Origin: an uncultured Acidimicrobiales bacterium
GTDB lineage: Bacteria > Actinomycetota > Acidimicrobiia > Acidimicrobiales > UBA10347
Length of the DNA stretch: 19,038 bases
Reading direction: 5' to 3'
Assembly: GCA_937942965.1 (NCBI GenBank)
Contig: CALDGN010000303.1
Location: forward strand, 1 to 19,038
The notes below the pieces were generated by a model. It saw nothing but the letters and a program-made list of their open reading frames with translations. It ran no database searches and was not told where the DNA came from. The position numbers were made by a program, and so were the translations under genes. This document shows positions 1 to 7,227 of this stretch, piece after piece. The first letter of the stretch is position 1; each line of letters begins with the position of its first letter.

Positions 1-959
1 ATCGCGATGAGGTCTTCGTCGGGAAGCGCGTCGTGTGACTCGAGGTAGCGACGCAGACCGCCGGCGCACACTGCCATGACGACATCGTTGACCGTCGCAC
101 CGAGTTCGGACTTGATCGCCTTGATGGTCGCCAGCGAAGCACTGCGGTAGGCGAAGCGGCGATGCGGGGTGATGGTTGCGTTGAACGGCGTGCGAGGAGC
201 GCCGAGCCGGGGCAGGAGCGGGACTTCGTCTTGGTTCTCGTCCCGATCGGTGCCGAGCACCTTGCGGATCGCCGCGCCGGCGGGGCCAGGCACGCCGCGT
301 TGCACGGCGCGAGCCATGCGCCCAAAGCCAACTTGGCCAGTCATGTTGCCCAGCTCGTTGAGGGCACGCACTTGGAGACGCAACCCTTTGACCGGTGTAC
401 GGGCGACGCCGTAGACGGTGCGGGCCAGCATCTCGGCCGACGATGGTTCGTCCTCGGGTGTCCACTCCGCGTCGGCGGGCGTGTTGTCGGGATCAAGCAA
501 GATGCCGAGCAGCTCGGCGCCAGCCGCGCCGTCGATGGTTGCGTGGTGCAGCTTGAGCAGCACGGCAAAGTCGCCCGACTCGAGGCCTTCGATGACGTAG
601 GCCTCCCACAACGGGCGACGGCGATCCATCGGGCGTCCGATCAGGCGACCGACGAGCTCGCCAAGACGCTCGGGAGTGCCTCCACCGGGTACGCCGATGT
701 GGCGGACGTGGAAGTCGAGGTCGAAGTCCGGGTCATTGATCCAGTACGGACGGTCGAGACCGAACGGCACCTCGACCAGGCGCCGGCGGAAGGGTTCAAG
801 CACGCCGAGTCGCTGTTCGATCTGGTCGCGCAGCGACTGGTACGCGTCGAAGTCGGGATCGTCGGGTGGCGTGTAGATCGACAGGCTGTTGATGTGGCCG
901 AACGACGAGTTCGTCTCGAGGTTCAAGAAGCTCGTGTCGATGCCGGAGAGCTGCTTCAT
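1..959 (-). CDS. Wax ester synthase/diacylglycerol acyltransferase (WS/DGAT), C-terminus cut by window edge
   Basis: Bifunctional WS/DGAT enzymes move an acyl group from acyl-CoA to a fatty alcohol or diacylglycerol, the last step of wax ester or triacylglycerol synthesis. About 319 codons are visible, roughly the first two thirds of a usual 450-490 aa protein. The reading begins MKQLSGIDTSFLNLET, typical of the family N-terminus. The catalytic HHxxxDG motif is present as HHATIDG at residues 138-144, the PLW motif lies at 116-118, and the conserved ND motif is seen as GATVNDVVMA near residue 290. The ATG (959-957) overlaps the stop of the upstream WS/DGAT gene as ATGA, so translation is probably coupled; no clear Shine-Dalgarno is seen. 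Family assignment is firm, but wax versus TAG preference cannot be read from the sequence. Confidence 0.93.
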   Translation of the reverse strand, partial: MKQLSGIDTSFLNLETNSSFGHINSLSIYTPPDDPDFDAYQSLRDQIEQRLGVLEPFRRRLVEVPFGLDRPYWINDPDFDLDFHVRHIGVPGGGTPERLGELVGRLIGRPMDRRRPLWEAYVIEGLESGDFAVLLKLHHATIDGAAGAELLGILLDPDNTPADAEWTPEDEPSSAEMLARTVYGVARTPVKGLRLQVRALNELGNMTGQVGFGRMARAVQRGVPGPAGAAIRKVLGTDRDENQDEVPLLPRLGAPRTPFNATITPHRRFAYRSASLATIKAIKSELGATVNDVVMAVCAGGLRRYLESHDALPDEDLIA

Positions 960-2446
960 GAGCGGGGCTCGCTTTCGTCGTGGGCGGCAAGTTCAACGAA
1001 GAGATCCGCGAACGCCGATTCGATGTGGTCGCGGAACGCCGCGGGTTCCGTAATCGCCTGCGGGTCGACAAAGATGCCGATGTCGAAGGCGCCGGTAAGC
1101 GACATGGCGGTGATGTTGGCGCCGGTTCCGGCAACGGGACCCATGCAGACGGTGCCGGTGATCTTGGCGCCGGCGCAGTAGAGGTCGAACGGGGCGCTGC
1201 GCAAGTTCGACGTGGCGAAGTCGATGCGGCCGGCGGCACTGCGAGCCGCACGGGTGATCATCGTTGTCGGCAGCTGATTCACCAGACCGGACAGGGCACC
1301 GAGGCCGCCGCTCTTCGAGGCGCCGTCTCGGGCTTCGAGCGTGAGATCACGAATCGTTTCGAGCCGCTCAGTGATCGTCATTGGCCCCGCGGGCAGCTTG
1401 ACTGGCACGGGCGTAAATGAGTTGCCGCCGACCTTGCTGTCCTCGCGGGTGCTGACGACGAAGCTCGAGTTGAAGCTCTGCACGGGCACGTTTCGCTCGG
1501 CGTGGTAGCGGTGTGCGCCTTCGGCCAGGCCGGCCATGAACACGTCGTTGAGGGTCGCGCCAACGACTCGACCGGCTGCCTTGAGGTCATCGACCTCGAC
1601 ACGCACGCGCTCAAGACGACGGTGCCGTGATCGTTCGGTCCACAAGCTCGATCCTGATTCGTCGCCGCCGCCTGACGGCGCGATCTGGCGGGCGGCGGTC
1701 GATGCCAGCGAGGCTGCCGATTCGGCCCGCTCGACGGCGCGGCTTGGGTCTGCCGGCCACATGGCGACTTCGCCGGCGATGCGGCGAGCGATGCCGACCT
1801 GGCGGCGCACAAGATGGCCGGTGGTGTCTCGCACCGTGCCGACGAGCCCCGACGCAAGATCGCCACCGGACTCTTTCGTCTTCGCTCCGGCGACGGCTGC
1901 GGCGACGATCCCTTCGAGGTCGACCTCGGCCGGAGGCGGAGCATCGCGGTCGATGCTCTGGTACAGCTCAGCCATGCGCATTTGCCCGACGCCGTCGGCG
2001 ATGACGTGGTGGACGAGCGACCAGATCGCTCCCCCGCCGCCTTCGAGTCCGCTGATCGTGACGAATCGCCACAGCGGCCGGGTCCGGTCGAGCGGCTCCA
2101 TGTAGAGCGTTGCGGCCAGGTCGAGCAGCGCACGTTCGTCGCCGGGCGCTGGCAGCTCGACGTTGCGGACGTGATAGTCGAAGTCGAACTCGGGATCGGG
2201 CGCCCACGCTGGCGTGGAGAGGCGCCCCAGACCTGGCACGACGCGCTGGTAGAGCTTGGGCAGCGACGCGACGGCATTGCGCAGGTGCAGCCGGAAGCGG
2301 TCTTGGTCGACGGGCTGGTCGAGCAGCGCAAGCGATGCGCCACTGGCGTTGAGCCACGGGTCCTTTTCGATGTTCCACATGAGCGCTTCGTGTTCGCTCA
2401 TGCGCTCGGACTTCTCGACCTCGCGGTCGTGACCTTTCATGCTCAC
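956..2446 (-). CDS. Wax ester synthase/diacylglycerol acyltransferase (WS/DGAT), second paralogue
   Basis: A full-length 496-aa member of the WS/DGAT family. It shows PLW at 124-126, the active-site HHxxxDG as HHVIADG at 146-152, the motif GATLNDVFMAGLAEG in the middle, and a C-terminal half with the usual NxR(S)xP(F)-like stretch (SNLRSAPFDLYCAG). The GTG start at 2446 overlaps the stop of the upstream HAD-PlsC gene (GTGA) and has a GGGAG box about 8 nt upstream. ATG at 2440 is equally possible, and an internal ATG at 2401 gives a start (MSEHEALMW) closer to some family members. It differs clearly from the downstream WS/DGAT, so the pair probably differs in substrate or acts as two specialised paralogues. 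It is the middle gene of a three-gene minus-strand operon. The role in storage-lipid assembly is inferred from family and neighbours. Confidence 0.93.
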   Translation of the reverse strand: MSMKGHDREVEKSERMSEHEALMWNIEKDPWLNASGASLALLDQPVDQDRFRLHLRNAVASLPKLYQRVVPGLGRLSTPAWAPDPEFDFDYHVRNVELPAPGDERALLDLAATLYMEPLDRTRPLWRFVTISGLEGGGGAIWSLVHHVIADGVGQMRMAELYQSIDRDAPPPAEVDLEGIVAAAVAGAKTKESGGDLASGLVGTVRDTTGHLVRRQVGIARRIAGEVAMWPADPSRAVERAESAASLASTAARQIAPSGGGDESGSSLWTERSRHRRLERVRVEVDDLKAAGRVVGATLNDVFMAGLAEGAHRYHAERNVPVQSFNSSFVVSTREDSKVGGNSFTPVPVKLPAGPMTITERLETIRDLTLEARDGASKSGGLGALSGLVNQLPTTMITRAARSAAGRIDFATSNLRSAPFDLYCAGAKITGTVCMGPVAGTGANITAMSLTGAFDIGIFVDPQAITEPAAFRDHIESAFADLFVELAAHDESEPRS

Positions 2447-3894
2447 GATGCGCTCCCAGCGGTGCCAGTTTGGGTGTCGGTGCCGGGGCGACGGTCGTGC
2501 TCGGCGTTCGGATCACCGGAGTAGCCCGGCGGATAGGTGCGCTTCAGCTCGTCCTCGGTCGGTGTCCGGAGCTCTTGGCTCTCTGCGGGCAGCAACGCGG
2601 AGATGGCCTGCATGATCCGCTGGGTGTCCTTGTCGGCGCTGCGGTACTTGAGGTCGACTGGGTCACCAACGACGACGGTGACCTTGGGCCGGTTCAGCGT
2701 CACCACGTTGGGGAGCCGGGCACTGCGGGGCCAGACCTTTTCGGTGCCCCAGATACCGACGGGGATGACAGGAACCTTGGTCGCCGCGGCGAGCTTGGCG
2801 GCTCCCCACCGGCCCTTGAGTTCAGGATCGAAGAATGCGGGACCGCGAGGGATGGTCCCCTCGGGTGCCATCATCACGCACTCACCGCCACGCAGGGCGT
2901 CGGCTGCTCGTTCGAGCGGCTCGTCAGAACCCGATGCGCGTTCGACTCGGATGCCACCGATCGCCTTGAGGACGTTGCCGATGACCGGCACGTCGAAGAC
3001 TTCTTTCTTGCCGAGGCCGCGCACGGAACGGCCGGCCTTGGCCATGAGCAGTCCCATGACGGTGGGGTCGAAGTAGCTGCGGTGATTGAACACGATGATG
3101 GCGCCGCCCTCGGTCGGGATTTTGTCGACATCGGAGAAGTCGATGTCCGCGTAGGGAGCGATCAGCTCGGGACGCATGAACGGGCGGGTCCAGTCTTGGA
3201 CTTCGCGGTTGGCGATCTTGGCGACGCCGTCGTTCTTGTCGAGGTGGCGAATCTTCCAACCCTTGAGCACGGCCGTCGCGGTGAGCTGGGCGTCGGGGTT
3301 GACGGCGATGGGGTTGCCGACGAGGTCGAGCATCGGGGCGTCGTAGTAGCTGTCGCTGTAGGCGTAGCTGCGGCTCATGCGAATGCCGTTCGCTTCGGCG
3401 TACTCGGCGACGGCATCGGCCTTGGCGGTGCCCCAGACGAACGGGCCGTCGTGTTCACCGGTGTAGACACCGTCTTCGCTCTTCCACTTGGTGCAGATCA
3501 CGTCGTCGAAGCCGATGGCCTTGCCGATCGCGGCGACGAGAGGTTCGGGCGATGTCGTTGCCAGCACCAGTCGGTGACCTTTGGCACGGTGTTCTTCGAA
3601 GACGAGCTCGGCGAACGGTTGGAGGTTGGCGGCGATCTCTTCGGCGGCGGCTTCGGCAGCGGCCGCGACGGCGTCGACTGACCAGCCCCTGGAGGCCTTG
3701 ACGGCGTGCCGGGCCGGAAGCATGGTGGCGCGCATTTCGCCGACCTCTTCGTACAGCTTGAGGAACAGCCCTTGCAGCGGGATCGAGCGACCCGAGGTCA
3801 CCCCCTGGGCAGCGAGTTGCTCGGAGAAGAGCGGCGCGGACGAGCTGCGAATGAGGGTCCGGTCGAGGTCGAAGAATGCGGCAGTGGTGGCCAT
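2443..3894 (-). CDS. Fused HAD-IB phosphatase / 1-acyl-sn-glycerol-3-phosphate acyltransferase (PlsC)
   Basis: Two-domain lipid enzyme. Residues 1-215 (from ATG 3894) are a HAD subfamily IB hydrolase: motif I FFDLDRT with D9, D11 and T13, motif II LATTSP near 111-115, and motif IV YSDSYYDAPML with D181 and D185. Residues 240-440 are a PlsC-type acyltransferase with NHRSYFD (H271, D276) and APEGT (E345-G346-T347). Such fusions are known in actinobacteria. The acyltransferase would make phosphatidate and the HAD part may release phosphate, which would feed diacylglycerol to the WS/DGAT genes downstream; the HAD substrate is inference. The reading frame extends to ATG 3924, but that codon lies inside the palindromic operator, and a promoter (TTGACT-N18-TACCCT) ends 7 nt before ATG 3894, so a leaderless start at 3894 is preferred. 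A polar, disordered tail ends the protein. Confidence 0.9.
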   Translation of the reverse strand: MATTAAFFDLDRTLIRSSSAPLFSEQLAAQGVTSGRSIPLQGLFLKLYEEVGEMRATMLPARHAVKASRGWSVDAVAAAAEAAAEEIAANLQPFAELVFEEHRAKGHRLVLATTSPEPLVAAIGKAIGFDDVICTKWKSEDGVYTGEHDGPFVWGTAKADAVAEYAEANGIRMSRSYAYSDSYYDAPMLDLVGNPIAVNPDAQLTATAVLKGWKIRHLDKNDGVAKIANREVQDWTRPFMRPELIAPYADIDFSDVDKIPTEGGAIIVFNHRSYFDPTVMGLLMAKAGRSVRGLGKKEVFDVPVIGNVLKAIGGIRVERASGSDEPLERAADALRGGECVMMAPEGTIPRGPAFFDPELKGRWGAAKLAAATKVPVIPVGIWGTEKVWPRSARLPNVVTLNRPKVTVVVGDPVDLKYRSADKDTQRIMQAISALLPAESQELRTPTEDELKRTYPPGYSGDPNAEHDRRPGTDTQTGTAGSAS

Positions 3895-3901
3895 ACCAGG
3901 C

Positions 3902-3931
3902 AGGGTAATGTCAGTGACTGACATTAGTCAA
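3902..3931 (-). promoter_or_regulatory. Promoter of the minus-strand lipid operon
   Basis: On the minus strand TTGACT (3931-3926) and TACCCT (3907-3902) are separated by 18 bp, and ATG 3894 follows 7 nt after the -10 box, as expected for a leaderless transcript. The spacer is almost wholly occupied by the palindrome at 3907-3925. Elements were matched by eye; the start site is inferred. Confidence 0.55.
3907..3925. promoter_or_regulatory. Palindromic operator, probably for the divergent TetR regulator
   Basis: AATGTCAGTGACTGACATT is a perfect inverted repeat with 9-bp arms around one central G. It sits between the -35 and -10 boxes of the lipid operon. A third half-site, GCTGACATT at 3934-3942 (8 of 9 bases), covers the -35 of the TetR gene, so one protein could repress both directions. 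TetR-family regulators normally bind such palindromes next to their own genes; the assignment to this TetR is inference. Confidence 0.72.
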
Positions 3932-3934
3932 TTG

Positions 3935-3963
3935 CTGACATTTGTGACGCCTTCCACTACCGT
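3935..3963 (+). promoter_or_regulatory. Promoter of the TetR gene
   Basis: CTGACA (3935-3940) and TACCGT (3958-3963) are 17 bp apart, and ATG 3971 follows 7 nt after the -10 box, implying a leaderless mRNA. The -35 box overlaps the extra operator half-site at 3934-3942. Confidence 0.55.
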
Positions 3964-3970
3964 CTTGGCC

Positions 3971-4627
3971 ATGTTCACTCTCGACGAGGTCGACTCCGGC
4001 GAGCTTGCAGTTGATCCGTCACCGCGCGTCCCCGAGGACAGCCGCCGGAGCCGCAAGAAGCAAGACACCCGCAACCGACTTGTTGCCGCGGCCGACGAAC
4101 TCTTCGACCGCCAGGGTTACGACAAGACGACGACGCTCGACATCGCCGAGGCGGCCGACGTTGCGCAGCGGACGCTGTTCCGCCACTTCCCGAGCAAAGA
4201 AGCCCTGCTGTACGCCGAGCTCGACGATGCCCGGTTCGTGCTGCGCGACGCGCTGCATGCGCAACCCGATGACGTGCCCGCGCTGACTGCGATCCGGGCC
4301 GCCATGGCCGAGCTGGGCGATCGCATCGTCGCCAACCGGGAACGCCGCCTCCTCGAGGCGCGTCTCGCCGCGACGACCCCTGCCGTCTCGGGCTACTTCC
4401 GAGCTGTCGTGCAAGCCGGATGGGAACGCGAGCTGATCGTCGCGGTCGCCCAGCGGCTCGACGTCGACCCAATGCAGGACCCGCGACCCGAGGTCCTTGC
4501 CGGCGCCGCGATGAGTGCATGTCGCATTGCGACGCGCCAGTGGACCGTCTCTGAAGGCACTGCCGACTACGTCGCACTCGCCGACCGAGCCCTCGAAGCC
4601 ATCGCAGAACTCGCCGACCTCGCCTGA
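3971..4627 (+). CDS. TetR/AcrR-family transcriptional regulator
   Basis: DNA-binding repressor of 218 aa. A charged N-terminal extension of about 27 residues precedes the TetR HTH domain: helix 1 around DTRNRLVAAADELFDRQGY (32-50), then TTTLDIAEAADVAQRTLFRHFPSKEALL (53-80), which carries the usual IAxxAxVxxxTxFxHFxSKExLL pattern. The rest is helical, as expected for a ligand-binding and dimer domain. The frame is open far upstream (to 3581) through the opposite-strand gene, but ATG 3971 is preferred because it lies 7 nt after a -10 box; ATG 3908 lies inside the operator. It is divergent from the HAD-PlsC/WS-DGAT operon and very likely controls it, with a fatty acyl-CoA or similar lipid as possible effector (inference). 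Confidence 0.9.
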   Translation: MFTLDEVDSGELAVDPSPRVPEDSRRSRKKQDTRNRLVAAADELFDRQGYDKTTTLDIAEAADVAQRTLFRHFPSKEALLYAELDDARFVLRDALHAQPDDVPALTAIRAAMAELGDRIVANRERRLLEARLAATTPAVSGYFRAVVQAGWERELIVAVAQRLDVDPMQDPRPEVLAGAAMSACRIATRQWTVSEGTADYVALADRALEAIAELADLA

Positions 4628-4630
4628 CCC

Positions 4631-4681
4631 GGGGTCGCACCTAAGAACGGTTCACCGTGAACCGCTTTGAGGTGCGACCCC
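4631..4681. terminator. Long two-tier inverted repeat after the TetR gene, probable terminator or intergenic palindromic repeat
   Basis: A 12-bp perfect outer stem (GGGGTCGCACCT, 4631-4642, pairing with 4670-4681) encloses an unpaired 5-base internal loop on each side and an 8-bp inner stem CGGTTCAC/GTGAACCG (4648-4664) around a single C. It begins 3 bp after the TetR stop. No T-run follows, so it would be a non-canonical terminator. It could equally be a copy of a dispersed palindromic repeat. Confidence 0.55.
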
Positions 4682-4700
4682 AGATACCCCAGATAGTTGG

Positions 4701-4716
4701 TGTGACGTTCGCCACA
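4701..4716. promoter_or_regulatory. CRP/GlxR-like site upstream of the acyl-AMP ligase
   Basis: TGTGACGTTCGCCACA differs at one position from TGTGA-N6-TCACA, the consensus of CRP-type regulators such as actinobacterial GlxR. It lies 56 bp before the ligase start, and a possible -10 CATACT follows at 4733-4738. About 0.5 such single-mismatch sites are expected by chance in a window of this size, so this is only suggestive. Confidence 0.3.
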
Positions 4717-4771
4717 TCGGACGATTGTCTGCCATACTGCGGCCAGTGGGGAAACAACGGAAGCAGCAGGC

Positions 4772-6253
4772 GTGACCTCGTCCGCCAGCAATCTTGCATC
4801 GATCATCGAACACCATCCGGAGCACGCGATTGCTCTGATCGAAGGTGAGACGTCGATCACCTTTGGCGAGTTGCGTGAGCAAACGGCCGCTTGTCGGGCC
4901 GCACTCGCCGCCCTAAACGTCGGGCCCGGGAGCCGCATCGTGTTGGCGGCCGGCAACGAGGTCGGCTTCGTCGTAACGGCCCTCGCAGCATTGGGGCTCG
5001 GCGCCCAGGTCGCGCCGATCAACCCCTACAGCCCCGCTCCCGAAGCTCGCCGCAAGCTGCCACCGCTCAATGCCGAGCTACTGGTGTTCGGCGAGACGGC
5101 CGAGCGCCTCGACGACGGCGGCTACGACCTTCCGACAATCTCAACCGGCGACCTCCTCGCCGAGGGCAGCGCCGCCGGCAACCCTGCTCCCCCGCCGGTG
5201 GCTGCGGTCGCCGACGACGACGTCAGCTTCTTACTGTCGACGAGCGGCGTCTCAGGCGTACCGAAGGTCGCAATGCTCACGCACGGCGGCATGGCGTGGG
5301 TGCAGCAGTCGCTGATCGGCGACGGCGACCAGCAGCTCCGCCCCACCGACATCAGTCTCGGCGTGCTGCCTGTGGCGCACATTCTCGGCCTCAACATCGC
5401 CGTGCTCGCGACGCTGCGCGCCGGCGCGGCCGTCGTGTTGCAACGCCGCTTCGACTCCCAAGAATCACTTGAGCTGATTCGCCGCCACGGCGTGACGATG
5501 GTTGTCGGCGCTCCTCCAATGTGGCACCAGTGGGCCGCTGGCGCCGGTGCCCCCGAAAGCGGCACATCCGATGCGATGGCGACCGTCCGCTTCGCTCGCT
5601 CTGGCGCAGCAGCGCTTCGCCCCGCCACCGTCGACCGCCTAGAACGCATCTACGGCGTACGGGTCACCCAGGGCTACGGGCTGACCGAGACGTCAGCCGT
5701 GGTGACCACCGGGCGCGGTGCCGACGCGCCGATCACCTCGGTCGGCCGAGCCTTGCCCGACATCGCACTCGTGCTCGTCGACGACAACGGGGCACCCGTC
5801 GATGTCGGCGACGTCGGCGAGGTCGTGATTCGCACTCCGGGCAAGTTCGCGGGCTACCTCGATGACGAGGTCACCACCGAGATGGTCCTGACCGATGATG
5901 GCTGGTTCTGGACCGGCGACCTTGGAGTCCTCGATGATGACGGGTTCCTACATCTCGTCGATCGAGTGAAGAACATCGTCATCGTGTCGGGGTTCAACGT
6001 CTACCCGGCCGAAGTCGAAGACGTCATCTTGCAGTTCCCCGGCGTCCGGGCTGCCGTCGTCGTCGGCAAGGCCCACGGCCTGACGGGCGAAACCGTTTCC
6101 GCACACGTGGCGGGCGACGTCAATGTCGACGAACTCGATGCGTGGGTCCGAAGCCAACTCAGCACCTACAAGTGTCCCACCGACTACCAGTGGGTCGATC
6201 AAGTCCCGCAGACACCAACCGGCAAGACGCTGCGTCACGGGCTGCGGTCATGA
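4772..6253 (+). CDS. AMP-dependent acyl-CoA synthetase/ligase (fatty-acid activating)
   Basis: Member of the ANL superfamily, 493 aa, which activates a carboxylic acid as acyl-AMP and usually transfers it to CoA. Core motifs are in order: phosphate loop STSGVSGVPK (156-165), GYGLTET (301-307), WTGDLG (380-385), hinge DRVKNIVIVSGFNVYPAEVE (397-416), and the catalytic lysine in PTGK (K485). The phosphate loop departs from the common TSGTTGxPKG: the glycine after K165 is valine. The GTG start at 4772 has AGG close upstream and a second purine stretch GGAAG farther away. The stop overlaps the next gene, a PlsC acyltransferase, as ATGA. Activated acyl chains from this enzyme could supply that acyltransferase and the nearby WS/DGATs (inference). 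The exact acid is unknown; an AMP-ligase for another aryl or acyl acid is possible. Confidence 0.92.
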   Translation: MTSSASNLASIIEHHPEHAIALIEGETSITFGELREQTAACRAALAALNVGPGSRIVLAAGNEVGFVVTALAALGLGAQVAPINPYSPAPEARRKLPPLNAELLVFGETAERLDDGGYDLPTISTGDLLAEGSAAGNPAPPPVAAVADDDVSFLLSTSGVSGVPKVAMLTHGGMAWVQQSLIGDGDQQLRPTDISLGVLPVAHILGLNIAVLATLRAGAAVVLQRRFDSQESLELIRRHGVTMVVGAPPMWHQWAAGAGAPESGTSDAMATVRFARSGAAALRPATVDRLERIYGVRVTQGYGLTETSAVVTTGRGADAPITSVGRALPDIALVLVDDNGAPVDVGDVGEVVIRTPGKFAGYLDDEVTTEMVLTDDGWFWTGDLGVLDDDGFLHLVDRVKNIVIVSGFNVYPAEVEDVILQFPGVRAAVVVGKAHGLTGETVSAHVAGDVNVDELDAWVRSQLSTYKCPTDYQWVDQVPQTPTGKTLRHGLRS

Positions 6254-7143
6254 CCAGTGCGGCGCAGTTCCGATTCGAACGAGCGCCGAGCATGCCTGGT
6301 TCCGACGCCACCAGTCGAGTTGTTCTCGGTGGCCTGCGCGGCCTGATCCATCGCCTGTGGGACGTCGAAGCGACCGGTCTTGAACATGTGCCGCTGAACG
6401 GTCCGGCGATCATCTGCCCGAACCATTTGTCGTTCTGCGATTCGGTGTTCGTGCCGGCGGTACTGCCGCGGCGGACGTGGGCAATCGGCAAGGCCGAGTA
6501 CATGGACTCGTGGAAGACGAAGCACCTGTTCCCCGCCATGGGCATGATTCCCGTCGACCGCTCCGGCGGCTCGAAGTCCATGGTCGCGCTCGACGCGGCC
6601 GCCGAAGTTCTCGATGCGGGGCACTTGTTCCTCATGTATCCCGAGGGCACGCGGTCGCGCAGTGGCAATCTCCACAAGGGACGCACCGGCGCGGCGCGGC
6701 TTGCGATGCGATGTGGCGCTCCGATCATTCCGGTAGGCCACAGCGGGACCCTCGAGGTCCAGCCACCTGACCAGTTCAAGATGACGACCGGCAAGAAGGT
6801 CACCGTCAACTTCGGCGCACCGATCCACGCTGCCGACTTCGGCAACCCAGCCGACCCTCGAGTGCACCGTCGCATGATCGACGCAGTGATGTTCGAGATC
6901 GCCAAGCTGTCTGGCCAGACCTATGTCAACACCTATGCGGGTGCCAAGGCCGAAGCGAGTGACGACGTCGGAACTCGCCCGACGGCGCCGGATCAGACAA
7001 TCACCGTCGCCCCGACCCGACCCGCGGGTCGCCCCAAAGCGATGTCACCACTGATCGACTTGAGCAACGGCGGCCCGAGCAAGACCACGGCTCCGACGCC
7101 ACCCACTCGACCGCGCCGCCTCGAAGGTTCCGCCGGCGACTAG
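6250..7143 (+). CDS. 1-acyl-sn-glycerol-3-phosphate acyltransferase (PlsC family)
   Basis: Acyltransferase of 297 aa that would convert lysophosphatidate to phosphatidate at the membrane. The four family motifs are present: NHLSFCD (H59, D64), GMIPVDR (98-104), YPEGTRSRSG (E132-G133-T134), and PIIPVG (158-163). After about residue 230 there is a low-complexity Pro/Thr/Arg-rich tail of some 65 residues, absent from minimal PlsC proteins and probably disordered. The ATG at 6250 overlaps the ligase stop (ATGA); the frame is open upstream to 6142 but that would overlap the ligase deeply. Coupling with an acyl-AMP ligase suggests direct use of freshly activated acyl chains. It is a second PlsC in the window, apart from the HAD-PlsC fusion. 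Confidence 0.92.
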   Translation: MTSAAQFRFERAPSMPGSDATSRVVLGGLRGLIHRLWDVEATGLEHVPLNGPAIICPNHLSFCDSVFVPAVLPRRTWAIGKAEYMDSWKTKHLFPAMGMIPVDRSGGSKSMVALDAAAEVLDAGHLFLMYPEGTRSRSGNLHKGRTGAARLAMRCGAPIIPVGHSGTLEVQPPDQFKMTTGKKVTVNFGAPIHAADFGNPADPRVHRRMIDAVMFEIAKLSGQTYVNTYAGAKAEASDDVGTRPTAPDQTITVAPTRPAGRPKAMSPLIDLSNGGPSKTTAPTPPTRPRRLEGSAGD

Positions 7144-7150
7144 CCCCTCT

Positions 7151-7200
7151 TCAACACCAGCCTCTTCTCAACACCCACCCCTTTTCAACACCCACCCCTT
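7151..7200 (+). repeat. 17-bp tandem repeat, three units
   Basis: Units TCAACACCAGCCTCTTC (7151-7167), TCAACACCCACCCCTTT (7168-7184) and TCAACACCCACCCCTT (7185-7200) follow head to tail directly after the PlsC stop. The last unit runs into the -35 box TTGACA of the next gene. Copies 2 and 3 are nearly identical; copy 1 has diverged. Confidence 0.75.
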
Positions 7201-7227
7201 GACAATATTTGAGCAAGTGCTTAATCT
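7199..7227 (+). promoter_or_regulatory. Near-consensus promoter of the three-gene unknown membrane locus
   Basis: TTGACA (7199-7204) and TAATCT (7222-7227) are exactly 17 bp apart. ATG 7235 lies 7 nt after the -10 box, so the transcript is expected to be leaderless. The spacer and initiation region are filled by palindromic operator-like sequence. Confidence 0.7.

Noticed and set aside
162..1181. Long plus-strand open frame of 339 codons across the WS/DGAT genes
   Set aside because: It lies antisense to two clearly conserved enzymes, spans their junction, and its translation is Arg/Glu/Val-rich without any family pattern. It is a GC-driven shadow.
2470..3681. Plus-strand open frame of 403 codons opposite the HAD-PlsC gene
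   Set aside because: Antisense shadow; the opposite strand shows catalytic motifs of two enzyme domains.
3581..3970. Extended N-terminus of the TetR regulator
   Set aside because: It would overlap the divergent HAD-PlsC gene deeply and cross the operator and promoter; the HTH domain starts just after ATG 3971.
4631..4681. Terminal inverted repeat of an insertion element
   Set aside because: No transposase or target duplication is visible and the two arms are only 27 bp apart, so it is a hairpin or palindromic repeat.
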